44,177 nt of DNA from contig JAJUJF010000005.1 in assembly GCA_029265455.1 (NCBI GenBank), forward strand, positions 1 through 44,177, in the 5' to 3' direction. Shown here one piece after another: positions 1-7,226 of the stretch. Position numbers and translations under genes: made by a program. A model generated the notes under the pieces. It worked only from the letters and a program-made list of their open reading frames with translations. It had not been told where the DNA came from and did not search any database. Origin of the DNA: Paracoccaceae bacterium (lineage in GTDB: Bacteria; Pseudomonadota; Alphaproteobacteria; Rhodobacterales; Rhodobacteraceae). Positions within the stretch are counted from its first letter, which is position 1. Each line of letters starts with the position of its first letter.

Positions 1-1
1 C

Positions 2-211
2 CATCCGCGCGACCCGGAATTGCGCCGGCGGGGCCTCGAATTCGGGCGGCCGATCCGGGTCGGAAGGAACGTCTGGATCGGAGGCGGTGCCCTGATCATG
101 CCGGGGGTGACGGTCGGCGACGACGCGATCATCGGCGCGGGTGCGGTCGTCACCCGCGATGTCGAGCCCGGGGCGACCGTGGCGGGCAACCCGGCGCGGC
201 GGCTGCGGTGA
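2..211 (+). CDS. Hexapeptide-repeat O-acetyltransferase, C-terminal fragment (maltose/galactoside acetyltransferase type)
   Basis: The reading frame is open to the left edge, so only the last ~69 residues are present; the real start lies outside the window. The visible part has left-handed beta-helix hexapeptide repeats ([20 protein letters not shown], then [15 protein letters not shown]) and ends in AGNPARRLR, the typical tail of the Maa/NodL/LacA acetyltransferases that move an acetyl group from acetyl-CoA to a sugar hydroxyl. The substrate cannot be read from this piece. The ORF-track start at 20 is a TTG inside the domain and is not a real start. The gene is followed by a repeated intergenic element rather than a close neighbour. 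Confidence 0.85.
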   Translation, partial: HPRDPELRRRGLEFGRPIRVGRNVWIGGGALIMPGVTVGDDAIIGAGAVVTRDVEPGATVAGNPARRLR

Positions 212-214
212 AGG

Positions 215-304
215 ACCGTGGGCGAGAGGCGCCCACGCGTGAAAACCCAATCAACCATTTGAGTCTGAAGAGAAATCATATCCTACCCAGGTGTTAACAC
301 GCTT
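215..304 (-). repeat. Repeated ~90-bp intergenic element, copy 1
   Basis: Read on the minus strand, this stretch matches 30805-30895 (plus strand) over its whole length. Shared blocks in order are AAGC, GTTAACAC, GGGTAGG, TGATT, CTTCA and TTGAT. The last shared block begins GGGTTTTCACGCGTGGGCGC and runs into CGCCCACGGT. The 3' part forms an 8-bp hairpin, CGTGGGCG/CGCCCACG, whose 5-nt loop differs between copies while the stem is identical. No T-tract follows the hairpin. Copy 1 lies between the acetyltransferase stop and the ParB-like gene. Its function is unknown; a small RNA, a protein-binding element or a short mobile repeat are all possible. Confidence 0.8.
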
Positions 305-468
305 CGCCCACGGCGCCTGCCGACGGGCCGGAGATCTGGATCGGGCACATCGCTTGGGACCGGGGGAAGCGGATCGGCGGCTTCTGAACGCTGATGCGCC
401 CCTTTCGGCAACGGCGGTGCGACAGGGGGCATTCTTCCGCGCAGGGGGACAAGCGCGGGAGGGTGACG

Positions 469-1338
469 ATGACGACGGATATTTCTTCCCGGCCGGAGCG
501 GATCGCGCTCGCGGAGATCGACGCGCACGCGCTGATCCGCGACCGGGCGAGCATCAGTCCGGAGGCCCTCGAGGAGCTGGAGGGTTCCGTGCTCCGGCAC
601 GGCCTGCGGATGCCGGTCGAGGTTTATGAAATCGAGGGGCAGGATGAGGGTGTGCGCTATGGCCTCATCTCCGGCTTGCGGCGGCTCACCGTGTTCCGCC
701 GCCTGCACGAGCGGACCGGCCGCCCCGAATTCGCCTCCATCCCCGCCTTCGTCCGCGCCCCCGGGAGCATTGCCGCCGCGATGGCGGCGATGGTCGAGGA
801 AAACGAGATTCGCGCCGAGATCTCCCCCTACGAGCGAGGGCGGATCGCGATGCTCGCACGCGACAACGGCTTCTTCCCGACCATCGAGGAGGCGGTGGAA
901 AAGCTCTATCCGGGGGCGTCGTCGCAGAAACGTTCGCGGCTCCGGGCGCTTGCGCGGCTTGCGGAGGAGGTGGAGGGATATCTGACCGCGCCCGAACTGC
1001 TCAGCCAGGCGCAGGCGCTGCGGCTTGCCCGTGCCTGTCAGGCGGGGTTCGGCGATCTCATCCGGGCGACGCTTGCCGAATCGGACATGACCGAGCCCGC
1101 GGGCCAGTGGCGCAACCTGCAGCCGATCCTCGCGGAAGCGGAGGCGATGGCGCGGGTGGAAGCGGTTCCCTCACGCCCCGGCCGCCCGCGCCGCGTGCTC
1201 CGGCCCCGGCGCGGGATCACCGTCCGGCGGGAGATGACCCGCGACGGCTGGGTGCTGCGCTTCACCGGCCGCGAGGCGACGGGCGAGCTGATCGAACTGG
1301 TCATGGACGAGATCGAGCGGTGGCTGCGGGTGGGATGA
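469..1338 (+). CDS. ParB/Srx-fold (ParB N-terminal domain-like) protein, orphan
   Basis: This 289-residue protein resembles the ParB/RepB/Spo0J family. An N-terminal segment (EIDAHALIRDRASISPEALE) precedes the box-II region, where the usual GERR is replaced by SGLRR, and an ENEIRAEISPYERG stretch resembles ParB box III. A helical middle could hold an HTH, and the C-terminal third is basic (RPGRPRRVLRPRR). I chose ATG 469 because GGGAGGGTGACG precedes it and the family domain begins right after; the longer ORF from 394 has no such signal. No ParA ATPase is adjacent and no parS-like site was seen. It may be a chromosomal ParB paralogue or a plasmid-derived remnant rather than the main segregation protein. 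Confidence 0.7.
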   Translation: MTTDISSRPERIALAEIDAHALIRDRASISPEALEELEGSVLRHGLRMPVEVYEIEGQDEGVRYGLISGLRRLTVFRRLHERTGRPEFASIPAFVRAPGSIAAAMAAMVEENEIRAEISPYERGRIAMLARDNGFFPTIEEAVEKLYPGASSQKRSRLRALARLAEEVEGYLTAPELLSQAQALRLARACQAGFGDLIRATLAESDMTEPAGQWRNLQPILAEAEAMARVEAVPSRPGRPRRVLRPRRGITVRREMTRDGWVLRFTGREATGELIELVMDEIERWLRVG

Positions 1339-1352
1339 ATCACGCTGATGCG

Positions 1353-1385
1353 GCTGCCGGCGCCAGGTGAGGGGCGGCCGGCAGC
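1353..1385. terminator. Hairpin between convergent genes, possible bidirectional terminator
   Basis: A perfect 9-bp stem, GCTGCCGGC/GCCGGCAGC, encloses a 15-nt loop. It sits in the 56-bp gap between the ParB-like gene (plus) and the cupin gene (minus), which converge here. There is no clear T-run on either side, so termination is inferred from position and stem strength. Confidence 0.4.
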
Positions 1386-1394
1386 GCGCCCGCG

Positions 1395-1889
1395 TCAGCT
1401 TCGCGGGTCGTCGGCGGGATCGACGTACTCGATGTCCCAGGGCCCGGTGCTGTTCAGCTGGACCACCGTCTCGCCTTCGGTGAAGACGTAATGGACCATG
1501 CCGGGGTCGAAGGCGAAGAAGCTGCCGGTCTCGAGCCTCGTCGCGGCGTCGGGATCGGCGTCCTCGCCCGAGCCGAGGAGCACGGTGCCGGCAATCACCG
1601 TGACGACCTCCGGCCGCGGATGGCTGTGCGGCGGGATGTGGAAGCCGTCGGGGAGCTTCAGCCGCATGGCGAAAAGCTCCTCGCTGCCGGGATTGCCGTA
1701 GAGGACTGCGTATTCCGAGCCCTCCGGGAGCGATCCCGGCCCCGGCTGATAGGCGAATTCGTCAGGCTGGAGGACGACATGCGCTTCCTTGCCCTGGTCA
1801 TCGGCGCCCGCAAGAAGATCCGGGGCGAACGTGGCCAGTGCGCCAAACGCGGCAACAGTGAGGGCTGTCAGGGTGGATCGGGATGCCAT
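1395..1889 (-). CDS. Secreted cupin-domain protein
   Basis: This 164-residue protein starts with a signal peptide (MASRSTLTALTVAAFGALAT..., cleavage near LLAG-ADD) and carries one conserved cupin barrel. Cupin motif 1 is visible as HIPPHSHPRPEVV with two His and a Glu, and motif 2 as FAFDPGMVHYVF with one His; these would bind a divalent metal. Small periplasmic cupins of this size are common in alphaproteobacteria and mostly uncharacterised. GAGGAGG stands a few bases upstream of the ATG, supporting the start. It is a single gene, convergent with the ParB-like gene and divergent from tRNA-Leu. The long leader holds two hairpins, annotated separately. Confidence 0.8.
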   Translation of the reverse strand: MASRSTLTALTVAAFGALATFAPDLLAGADDQGKEAHVVLQPDEFAYQPGPGSLPEGSEYAVLYGNPGSEELFAMRLKLPDGFHIPPHSHPRPEVVTVIAGTVLLGSGEDADPDAATRLETGSFFAFDPGMVHYVFTEGETVVQLNSTGPWDIEYVDPADDPRS

Positions 1890-1918
1890 CGGGTCCTCCT
1901 CGTCACGAGGGGTGCGAA

Positions 1919-1974
1919 CATGCCGAAGGGCATGTCGACCGGAGGACGCCCGGTTGTGGTCGGGAGTCCCGACC
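1919..1974 (-). other. Two hairpins in the cupin gene leader
   Basis: Upstream of the cupin gene (transcribed leftwards) lie CATGCC-GAAG-GGCATG at 1919-1934 and GGTCGGG-AGT-CCCGACC at 1958-1974. Each has a perfect stem and a short loop. They could be leader RNA structures or operator dyads. The remaining gap up to the tRNA promoter shows nothing recognisable. Confidence 0.35.
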
Positions 1975-2121
1975 GGCGACGGATTCTAGCAGGAGTGGCC
2001 CGGTCCTCAAAACGAATTGCAGGCCTGCGGACGGTCCGAACCCATGTCCTTCGCGAGGGGAGCCGCCGTCCCGCCTGCTGCCGGCCGGGTGACGATCGGC
2101 GGCGAGGGTGCATCAGCCGCG

Positions 2122-2149
2122 TTGACAGCATCCCGTCGCGGCTATACAT
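2122..2149 (+). promoter_or_regulatory. Sigma-70-type promoter of tRNA-Leu
   Basis: TTGACA at 2122-2127 is a perfect -35 box. TATACAT at 2143-2149 serves as the -10, with 15-16 nt spacing. The start of transcription would fall about 10-15 nt before the mature tRNA. A consensus -35 is expected for a stable RNA gene. Confidence 0.65.
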
Positions 2150-2168
2150 CCGCCCTCCATCGGCACCT

Positions 2169-2255
2169 GCCCAGGTGGCGGAATTGGTAGACGCGCTGGT
2201 TTCAGGTACCAGTTCCCGAGAGGGAGTGGAAGTTCGAGTCTTCTCCTGGGCACCA
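2169..2255 (+). tRNA. tRNA-Leu (anticodon CAG)
   Basis: The acceptor stem GCCCAGG pairs with CCTGGGC, followed by discriminator A and an encoded CCA. The anticodon arm is CTGGT-TTCAGGT-ACCAG, giving anticodon CAG, which reads CUG leucine codons. A long variable arm (TCCCGAGAGGGA) marks it as a class II tRNA, and the T-arm has the TTCGAGT loop. The total length of 87 nt including CCA is normal for tRNA-Leu. CTG is a very frequent codon in the surrounding GC-rich genes. Confidence 0.95.
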
Positions 2256-2440
2256 ACATCCGGTCCGGCATGCCGGGGACGCGGGCGTCCCGGCCTGCGT
2301 CCTCGCGAGTAGTCTCAGGCATTCCCTGCGCCGCCCGGCCGCGAAAGCAGGGCTCTCCGTGCGAAGACCGGCCCTCGACGTCCGGGAGGATCGTTCCTAT
2401 CTCGGGTTCCGGATTTCACGGAAAACAACGAAGAAGGAAA

Positions 2441-3193
2441 ATGGCGAAGCCTGTCGTCGGCATCATCGGCAACGCGCATGTCGTGGAGGATTCCTACCCC
2501 GTCCAGGCGGTGGGCATCTCGAACATCGAGGCAGTGGCGGAACTCACCGGCGCGATCCCGCTCCTCGTGCCGGCGCTGCCGAAGGTGGGCGCGGTTGCGG
2601 AGCTCGTGGAGGCGTGCGACGGTTTCGTGTTCACCGGTGGCCGGCCGAACATCCATCCCAGTCACTACGGGCAGGAGCCGACGGAGAAACACGGCGCCTT
2701 CGACCCCGATCGTGATGCGCTGGCCCTGCCGCTCATCCATGAATGCGTCGCCCGCGGGGTGCCGATCTTCGGCATCTGCCGCGGTTTCCAGGAATTCAAC
2801 GTCGCCTTCGGCGGCACGCTCCACCCCGAGATCCGCGAGATCCCGGGGCGGATGAACCACCGCATGCCCCCTGACGGCACGCTCGAGGAGAAATTCGCGA
2901 TCCGCCATCCTGTGCGTCTGACTCCGGGCGGGCGGTTCCACCGCATCCTCGACGCGACCGAGGTGATGGTGAATTCGCTGCACGGGCAGGGCATCCTCGA
3001 GAAGGCGGAGCGGATCGTGATCGAGGGCTGGGCGCCCGACGACACACCGGAGGCGATCGTCGTCGAGGATGCGCCGGGCTTCGCCCTCGCGGTGCAGTGG
3101 CATCCGGAATGGAATGCCGCGATCGACCCGGTGTCGCGCCCGCTCTTCCAGTCCTTCGGCCGCGCGGTCCTGCAATACGCCCGCGGCCACTGA
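2441..3193 (+). CDS. Class I glutamine amidotransferase-like gamma-glutamyl hydrolase (PuuD family, peptidase C26)
   Basis: This 250-residue cytoplasmic enzyme has the peptidase C26 fold. The nucleophile is Cys113 in GICRG, and the His/Glu of the triad are in QWHPEW near residue 222. An early VFTGGRPNIHPSHYG segment is typical of gamma-glutamyl-GABA hydrolase PuuD, which releases GABA from putrescine degradation intermediates. Other puu genes are not nearby, so the exact gamma-glutamyl substrate is uncertain. I use ATG 2441 because GAAGGA lies just upstream and MAKPVVGIIG is the normal N-terminus; the longer ORF from 2270 would read out of the tRNA 3' flank. It converges with the HAD gene. 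Confidence 0.85.
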   Translation: MAKPVVGIIGNAHVVEDSYPVQAVGISNIEAVAELTGAIPLLVPALPKVGAVAELVEACDGFVFTGGRPNIHPSHYGQEPTEKHGAFDPDRDALALPLIHECVARGVPIFGICRGFQEFNVAFGGTLHPEIREIPGRMNHRMPPDGTLEEKFAIRHPVRLTPGGRFHRILDATEVMVNSLHGQGILEKAERIVIEGWAPDDTPEAIVVEDAPGFALAVQWHPEWNAAIDPVSRPLFQSFGRAVLQYARGH

Positions 3194-3233
3194 ACCCGCC
3201 CGCAGCGGTCTCCGGTCAGGTCCATCTCCCGGA

Positions 3234-3962
3234 TCAGAACTCCCCGGCGAGCCAGGCGGGGAGGGCGCCGATGTCGGGAAGGACGGCATCGGCATGAGCG
3301 GCGAGATCCGCGGCCTCGGCCGGTCCGGTGAGCACGGCGACCGTGCGCATGCCGATCGCCCGCGCCGGACGGAGATCGTGGAGACTGTCACCGATCATCG
3401 CCACCTCCGCCGGTCGCAGCCGCGTGGCGCGGCAGAAGGCATGCATCATGCCCGGCTCCGGCTTGCCGCCGAAGCCGGAATCGTAGCCGGCGATGAAGTC
3501 GAACCGGTCGAGGACGCCGGCGCCGCCGATCTGGATCCGGGCCGCCGCTGCCGAGTCGTTGGTCACGACCCCGAGCGTGTAGCCCTCGCCTTGCAGCCGG
3601 TCGAGCAGGGGGGCGAGCGGCACCGCCTCGACCGGGGTCACCAGGGCCGCCCGCCGGGCCAGATCGGCACGGAGCGCCTCGGGCGATACCTCCGGCAGGG
3701 CCCGGCGGATGGTATCGACGATGTCGTCAAGGGTGCCGGCGATCGCCGGGCTCGACTTGTCGAACCGGCAGGACGCGATATCGAAGCGGAGCACCGCAGC
3801 GAGGCGGCGCGCACGCAGCGCCTCGCCGCGCGACAGATCCGCGATCAGCTCCCGCGTCCAGTTGCCCCAGGTCGCGTAGAAGTCGAAGAGGGTGCCATCC
3901 TTGTCGAAGAGGAGCCCGCGCAGACCTGCCGTCCCGGTCCCGGTTACTGCTGTCGCCCTCAT
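3234..3962 (-). CDS. HAD-superfamily phosphatase (phosphoglycolate phosphatase-like)
   Basis: This 242-residue protein has the HAD motifs in order: motif I DKDGTLFD (nucleophile Asp20, acid Asp22), motif II VVTND, motif III Lys in GGKPEPGM, and motif IV MIGDSLHDL. A helical cap lies between motifs I and II, which is the phosphoglycolate phosphatase/Gph subgroup. The true substrate is not determined by these motifs. The ATG at 3962 overlaps the stop of the DUF3572 gene by 4 nt (ATGA), so the two are translationally coupled. The 760-aa ORF in the track merely continues this frame antisense through pleD. Confidence 0.85.
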   Translation of the reverse strand: MRATAVTGTGTAGLRGLLFDKDGTLFDFYATWGNWTRELIADLSRGEALRARRLAAVLRFDIASCRFDKSSPAIAGTLDDIVDTIRRALPEVSPEALRADLARRAALVTPVEAVPLAPLLDRLQGEGYTLGVVTNDSAAAARIQIGGAGVLDRFDFIAGYDSGFGGKPEPGMMHAFCRATRLRPAEVAMIGDSLHDLRPARAIGMRTVAVLTGPAEAADLAAHADAVLPDIGALPAWLAGEF

Positions 3963-4237
3963 GTCCAGTTCGGCAGCGTCCCGCCCGGCAGTGCCGCCCG
4001 TGCCTGCGCCGGCATCGCCGGATCGATACCGGCCTGCGCCGAGAATTCCCGGACGAGCGCCTCGTCGCCGAGCAGGAAGTCGAGGACGAAGCCGAGCGTT
4101 CCGGGATCCGCCGCCGCCTGCCGCAGTGTCGCCGCATCGGCACCCGTCTCCGCGAGGAAACGGCCAAGCATCTCCGGCCGGTCCGCGAGGAAGATCAGCG
4201 CCTCGCAGGCGAGATCGGCAGCCGCGGAAGGGGTCAT
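3959..4237 (-). CDS. DUF3572 family protein
   Basis: This 92-residue, mostly helical, acidic protein (MTPSAAADLACEALIFLADR...) matches the DUF3572 family found in alphaproteobacteria. DUF3572 genes are often near pleD, and that is the case here: pleD is divergent across a 118-bp gap. There is no signal peptide or membrane segment. GGGGAGG upstream of the ATG supports the start. The stop overlaps the HAD gene start. No biochemical role is known to me. Confidence 0.75.
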   Translation of the reverse strand: MTPSAAADLACEALIFLADRPEMLGRFLAETGADAATLRQAAADPGTLGFVLDFLLGDEALVREFSAQAGIDPAMPAQARAALPGGTLPNWT

Positions 4238-4355
4238 TGCGGCCTCCCCGAGGCATTGAAACAGGGCAGGCGCAACCCTTCGTTAACATTCTGCCTGCTA
4301 GCATCCAGCCCGGGTCGGGCAGGCGGGGGCAAGGACCCCCTGCGGAGGGTTTCGG

Positions 4356-5744
4356 ATGTCGGGTCGGGTTCTGGTTGTGGATGACGTGGCAACCAACCGC
4401 CTCCTTCTGAGGGCAAAGCTCAGTTCTGCCTACTACGACGTTGTCGTCGCGGAAAGCGGGACGAGCGCGCTCGATATCGCGCGGCGCGAGCAGCCCGACA
4501 TGATCATCCTCGACGTGATGATGCCGGACATGGACGGGTTTGCCGTATGCGCGGCGCTCAAGGAAGACGAGGAGACCGCGCATATCCCGGTGATCATGGT
4601 GACCGCGCTCGACACCCCGGAGGAGCGGGTGCGGGGCCTCGAGGCCGGGGCGGACGACTTCCTCTCCAAACCCTTCGACGACCTCGCGCTGTTTGCCCGC
4701 GTGCGCAACCTCATGCGCATGAAGATGATGTTCGACGAGCTGCGGCTGCGCGACCTCACCTCGCGCGAACTCGGCCTCACGGATTTCGTGACCGAACACG
4801 AGATGGAGGTGGAGACCGGAGGCGCGGTGCTGCTCGCGCCGCCCTCGGACGCGAGCGGCGCAAGCTGGGCGGAGGCGCTGCGCGACCGGCTCGGGCTGTC
4901 GCCGATCCTCACCCATTCCGAACGCGAGGCGCTCAACCTCGCCCGGCTGGAACTTCCCGACCTCTTCGTCGTGCACCGCTCCCTGATCGAGGGCGGCGAC
5001 GGGCTTCGCCTCGTCTCGGCGCTCCGGGCGCGGCCGGAGACCCGGCAGGCGGCGATCCTCCTCGTGGTCGAGCCCGGCGATGTCGAGGCGGCGGCGACGG
5101 GGCTCGACCTCGGCGCCTCGGACTACATCGAGGCGCCCTTCGACGTGAACGAACTCGTCGCCCGCGTCCGCTCGCAGCTCCGGCGCAAGCGCTATTCCGA
5201 CCGGCTGCGCTCGAATGTCCGCAACGGGCTGATGATGGCGGTGATCGATCCGCTGACCGGCATCTACAACCGCCGCTATGCCGAGCAGCACATGAACCGG
5301 GTGATGGAGCGCGCGCGGGAGACCGGGGGCGCCTTCGCGGTGCTGATGATCGATCTCGACAAGTTCAAGGCGATCAACGATCGCTGGGGCCATGACGCCG
5401 GGGACGCAGTGCTGCGGGAATTCTCGCGCCGGTTGCAGGAGAACATCCGCGGCGTCGATCTCGTCGCGCGGTTCGGAGGCGAGGAATTCTTCGTCGCCAT
5501 GCCCGACATCGACCATGAACAGGCCGCCGCCGCCGCCGAGCGCATCCGTGGCGCGGTGGAGGGCCGCCCGTTCGAGGTGACGGGAACGAAGGACGGGCTG
5601 CGGGTGACGGTCTCGATCGGGGTGGCGATCGGCACGGCCGAGGACGGCGACCCGGAAACGATCATTCGCCGCGCCGACCTTGCGCTCTTCCGCTCGAAGA
5701 ACGCCGGTCGCAACCGCGTGAGTTTCTGCGCCGAAGCTGCCTGA
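4356..5744 (+). CDS. pleD: Response regulator diguanylate cyclase PleD
   Basis: This 462-residue protein has the PleD layout of two receiver domains and a GGDEF domain. REC1 has acidic pocket residues in VVDD and phosphoacceptor Asp53 in ILDVMMPDMDG, with the conserved KPFDD Lys. REC2 (about 155-280) is a degenerate receiver with a LDLGASDYIEAPFD segment. The cyclase domain starts at DPLTGIYNRRY and has the active-site RFGGEEF. Five residues before it is RGVD, the RxxD inhibitory I-site that binds product c-di-GMP. It makes c-di-GMP when phosphorylated and in Caulobacter controls the motile-to-sessile transition. GGAGGG lies upstream of the ATG. divK, a common neighbour, is not present. Confidence 0.92.
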   Translation: MSGRVLVVDDVATNRLLLRAKLSSAYYDVVVAESGTSALDIARREQPDMIILDVMMPDMDGFAVCAALKEDEETAHIPVIMVTALDTPEERVRGLEAGADDFLSKPFDDLALFARVRNLMRMKMMFDELRLRDLTSRELGLTDFVTEHEMEVETGGAVLLAPPSDASGASWAEALRDRLGLSPILTHSEREALNLARLELPDLFVVHRSLIEGGDGLRLVSALRARPETRQAAILLVVEPGDVEAAATGLDLGASDYIEAPFDVNELVARVRSQLRRKRYSDRLRSNVRNGLMMAVIDPLTGIYNRRYAEQHMNRVMERARETGGAFAVLMIDLDKFKAINDRWGHDAGDAVLREFSRRLQENIRGVDLVARFGGEEFFVAMPDIDHEQAAAAAERIRGAVEGRPFEVTGTKDGLRVTVSIGVAIGTAEDGDPETIIRRADLALFRSKNAGRNRVSFCAEAA

Positions 5745-5747
5745 GCC

Positions 5748-6218
5748 TCAGTGCCGGCCGTCTCGCTCGGGCCCGCGGCCGAGACGCTCTGCGAGGGCGG
5801 CCCTTTCCGCCGGTGTCATCTGCCCGATCCGCTCCACGAGGAGATCGGTGGCACGTTCCGCAAGCCGTCCCTGCGCCTCGCGCCGGACGGCAAGGGCACG
5901 ACGCAGGCGCTCGGCGTCGAAGGGCTCGCGGGCGATGGCCGCGCGGATCCCGGCCATCGCGTCCCGCATGGCCTCACGTCCGGCCCGCCACTCGCTCTCG
6001 CTGCCGCGGATCGCCTGTCGCAGGGCGTGGCGATGTTCCTCGGGAAGCGCCCGCGCGAAGCCGATGAGGCCGGTGTCGCTCTCGTGATGGCCGTGACCAT
6101 GTCCACCCCGCAACGCCGTGCCGACGAGAAAGCCGGCGAAGAGCAGGTTGAGGGCGAGCGAGGCGAGTAGCGCCCAGCCGAGCCAGCGCCGGTTGCGAAG
6201 ACGCGGGGCCATTCTCAT
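5748..6218 (-). CDS. Spy/CpxP-like periplasmic (heavy-metal sensor type) protein
   Basis: This 156-residue protein has one N-terminal membrane segment (WLGWALLASLALNLLFAGFLVG), which is probably an uncleaved anchor. A His-rich patch (GGHGHGHH) follows, then a long helical, Arg/Glu-rich periplasmic domain with an LPEEHRHALRQAI repeat-like start and MTPAERAALAERL near the end. This is the usual look of CpxP/Spy/ZraP-type 'periplasmic heavy metal sensor' proteins. The ATG overlaps the anti-sigma-like gene stop by 4 nt, so it is the last gene of the ECF sigma operon. A role in sensing or buffering metals or envelope stress is inferred from the His-rich patch and the context. Confidence 0.75.
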   Translation of the reverse strand: MRMAPRLRNRRWLGWALLASLALNLLFAGFLVGTALRGGHGHGHHESDTGLIGFARALPEEHRHALRQAIRGSESEWRAGREAMRDAMAGIRAAIAREPFDAERLRRALAVRREAQGRLAERATDLLVERIGQMTPAERAALAERLGRGPERDGRH

Positions 6219-6562
6219 CCCTCCCAGCCAAGGTCGAAGAAGCCGGCCGCATCGGAGTCGAGGGCGCTCACGATCTCGAACGTGCCATCGGCGGAGAGGG
6301 CGAGGCCGTCGTCGAGCGGCGCGATCCCGGTGATGCCGATGAGAAAGCCCGCCGCCACCGATGCGGCGAGGGCAGCCGCCGCCGGCCAGCGCCAGCGGGG
6401 AGCCGGTTGCGTTTCCGCCGCGGCATCGGCGAGGACCGCTTCGAGCAGCCGCGCATCCGGCTCCGGCCGGGAGGCGCGCGCCGCCGCGAAGAACGGGGCA
6501 AGATCGCCCTCGTCCTCACCGGACACACCCGGGATCGGCCCTCTTCCGTTTCTGTCCGTCAC
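6215..6562 (-). CDS. Short anti-sigma factor-like membrane protein
   Basis: This 115-residue protein has a ~60-residue cytoplasmic N-terminus (GDLAPFFAAARASRPEPDARLLEAVLADA), one membrane helix (WPAAAALAASVAAGFLIG) and a short ~30-residue periplasmic tail. The zinc anti-sigma motif HxxxCxxC is absent. Position between the ECF sigma gene (7-nt gap) and the Spy-like gene (4-nt overlap), together with the topology, makes it the likely anti-sigma factor of this operon. Sequence alone would not identify it firmly. The very short periplasmic part suggests that a partner, perhaps the Spy-like protein, provides the sensing. Confidence 0.65.
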   Translation of the reverse strand: MTDRNGRGPIPGVSGEDEGDLAPFFAAARASRPEPDARLLEAVLADAAAETQPAPRWRWPAAAALAASVAAGFLIGITGIAPLDDGLALSADGTFEIVSALDSDAAGFFDLGWEG

Positions 6563-6569
6563 GTCTTCC

Positions 6570-7166
6570 TCACCCGCCTTCGAGGCCGAGCGCCGCGCGT
6601 TGGGGCAGGAGCATCGCCCGCAGGCTGCGCCGCCCGCGCGACAGCAGGCTTTCCACCGCCTCGACCGAGAGTTCCATCACCGACGCGACCTCCTCCTGAG
6701 GGAGTTCCTCGATATGCCGCAGCACGATGGCGAGCCGCTGGCGCTCGGGCAAGGCGAGGAGCGCCGCGTCGAGTGCCGCCGCCCGGTCGCGCCGTGCGAG
6801 TGCCGTCTCCGCCCCCGGTCCCGGGTCGGGCAGGGCTTCGAGAACCGCGAGCGGCGCCCCCGGACGGCGGCGCCGCAGCCGGTCGATGGCCAGGTTTGCC
6901 GCCACACGGTAGAGCCAGGTCGAAAGCCGTGCCCCGTCCGGTTGCCAGTCCTCCGCCCTGCGCCAGAGCCGCAGCATCGCCTCCTGCGCAATGTCCTCGG
7001 CCTCCGCCCGTTCGCCGAGCATCCGCTCGGCCACCGCGAGAACCCGCGGCAGGTGGCGCAGCGCAAGGATCCGGGCGGCGGCGCCATCCCCTGCCGCCGC
7101 CCGCGCAAGCAGCGCGTCGTCCGCCTCTCCTTCCCCGAAAATCTCCGCCCCCCTGCCGCAGGCCAT
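6570..7166 (-). CDS. ECF-type RNA polymerase sigma factor
   Basis: This 198-residue protein has sigma region 2 (AEDIAQEAMLRLWRRAEDW, then STWLYRVAANLAIDRLRRRR) and region 4 (LPERQRLAIVLRHIEELPQEEVA, then SVEAVESLLSRGRRSLRAML), with no region 1 or 3, as in ECF sigma factors. The N-terminal ~15 residues are poorly conserved and the start could be slightly downstream. It lies 60 nt after the EF-hand gene and 7 nt before the anti-sigma-like gene, all on the minus strand. Such operons are usually autoregulated. I did not find a convincing ECF promoter pair upstream. Confidence 0.88.
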   Translation of the reverse strand: MACGRGAEIFGEGEADDALLARAAAGDGAAARILALRHLPRVLAVAERMLGERAEAEDIAQEAMLRLWRRAEDWQPDGARLSTWLYRVAANLAIDRLRRRRPGAPLAVLEALPDPGPGAETALARRDRAAALDAALLALPERQRLAIVLRHIEELPQEEVASVMELSVEAVESLLSRGRRSLRAMLLPQRAALGLEGG

Positions 7167-7226
7167 CGTGCGCGGCTCCGCATCCCTCTCGCGGGATCGT
7201 CGGAACGGGCCGCGCGCCGGTCATGA

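Noticed and set aside
3234-5516. 760-aa minus-strand ORF
   Set aside because: Only the last 242 residues are a real protein (HAD phosphatase). The rest is the same frame running antisense through pleD and the DUF3572 gene, kept open by high GC.
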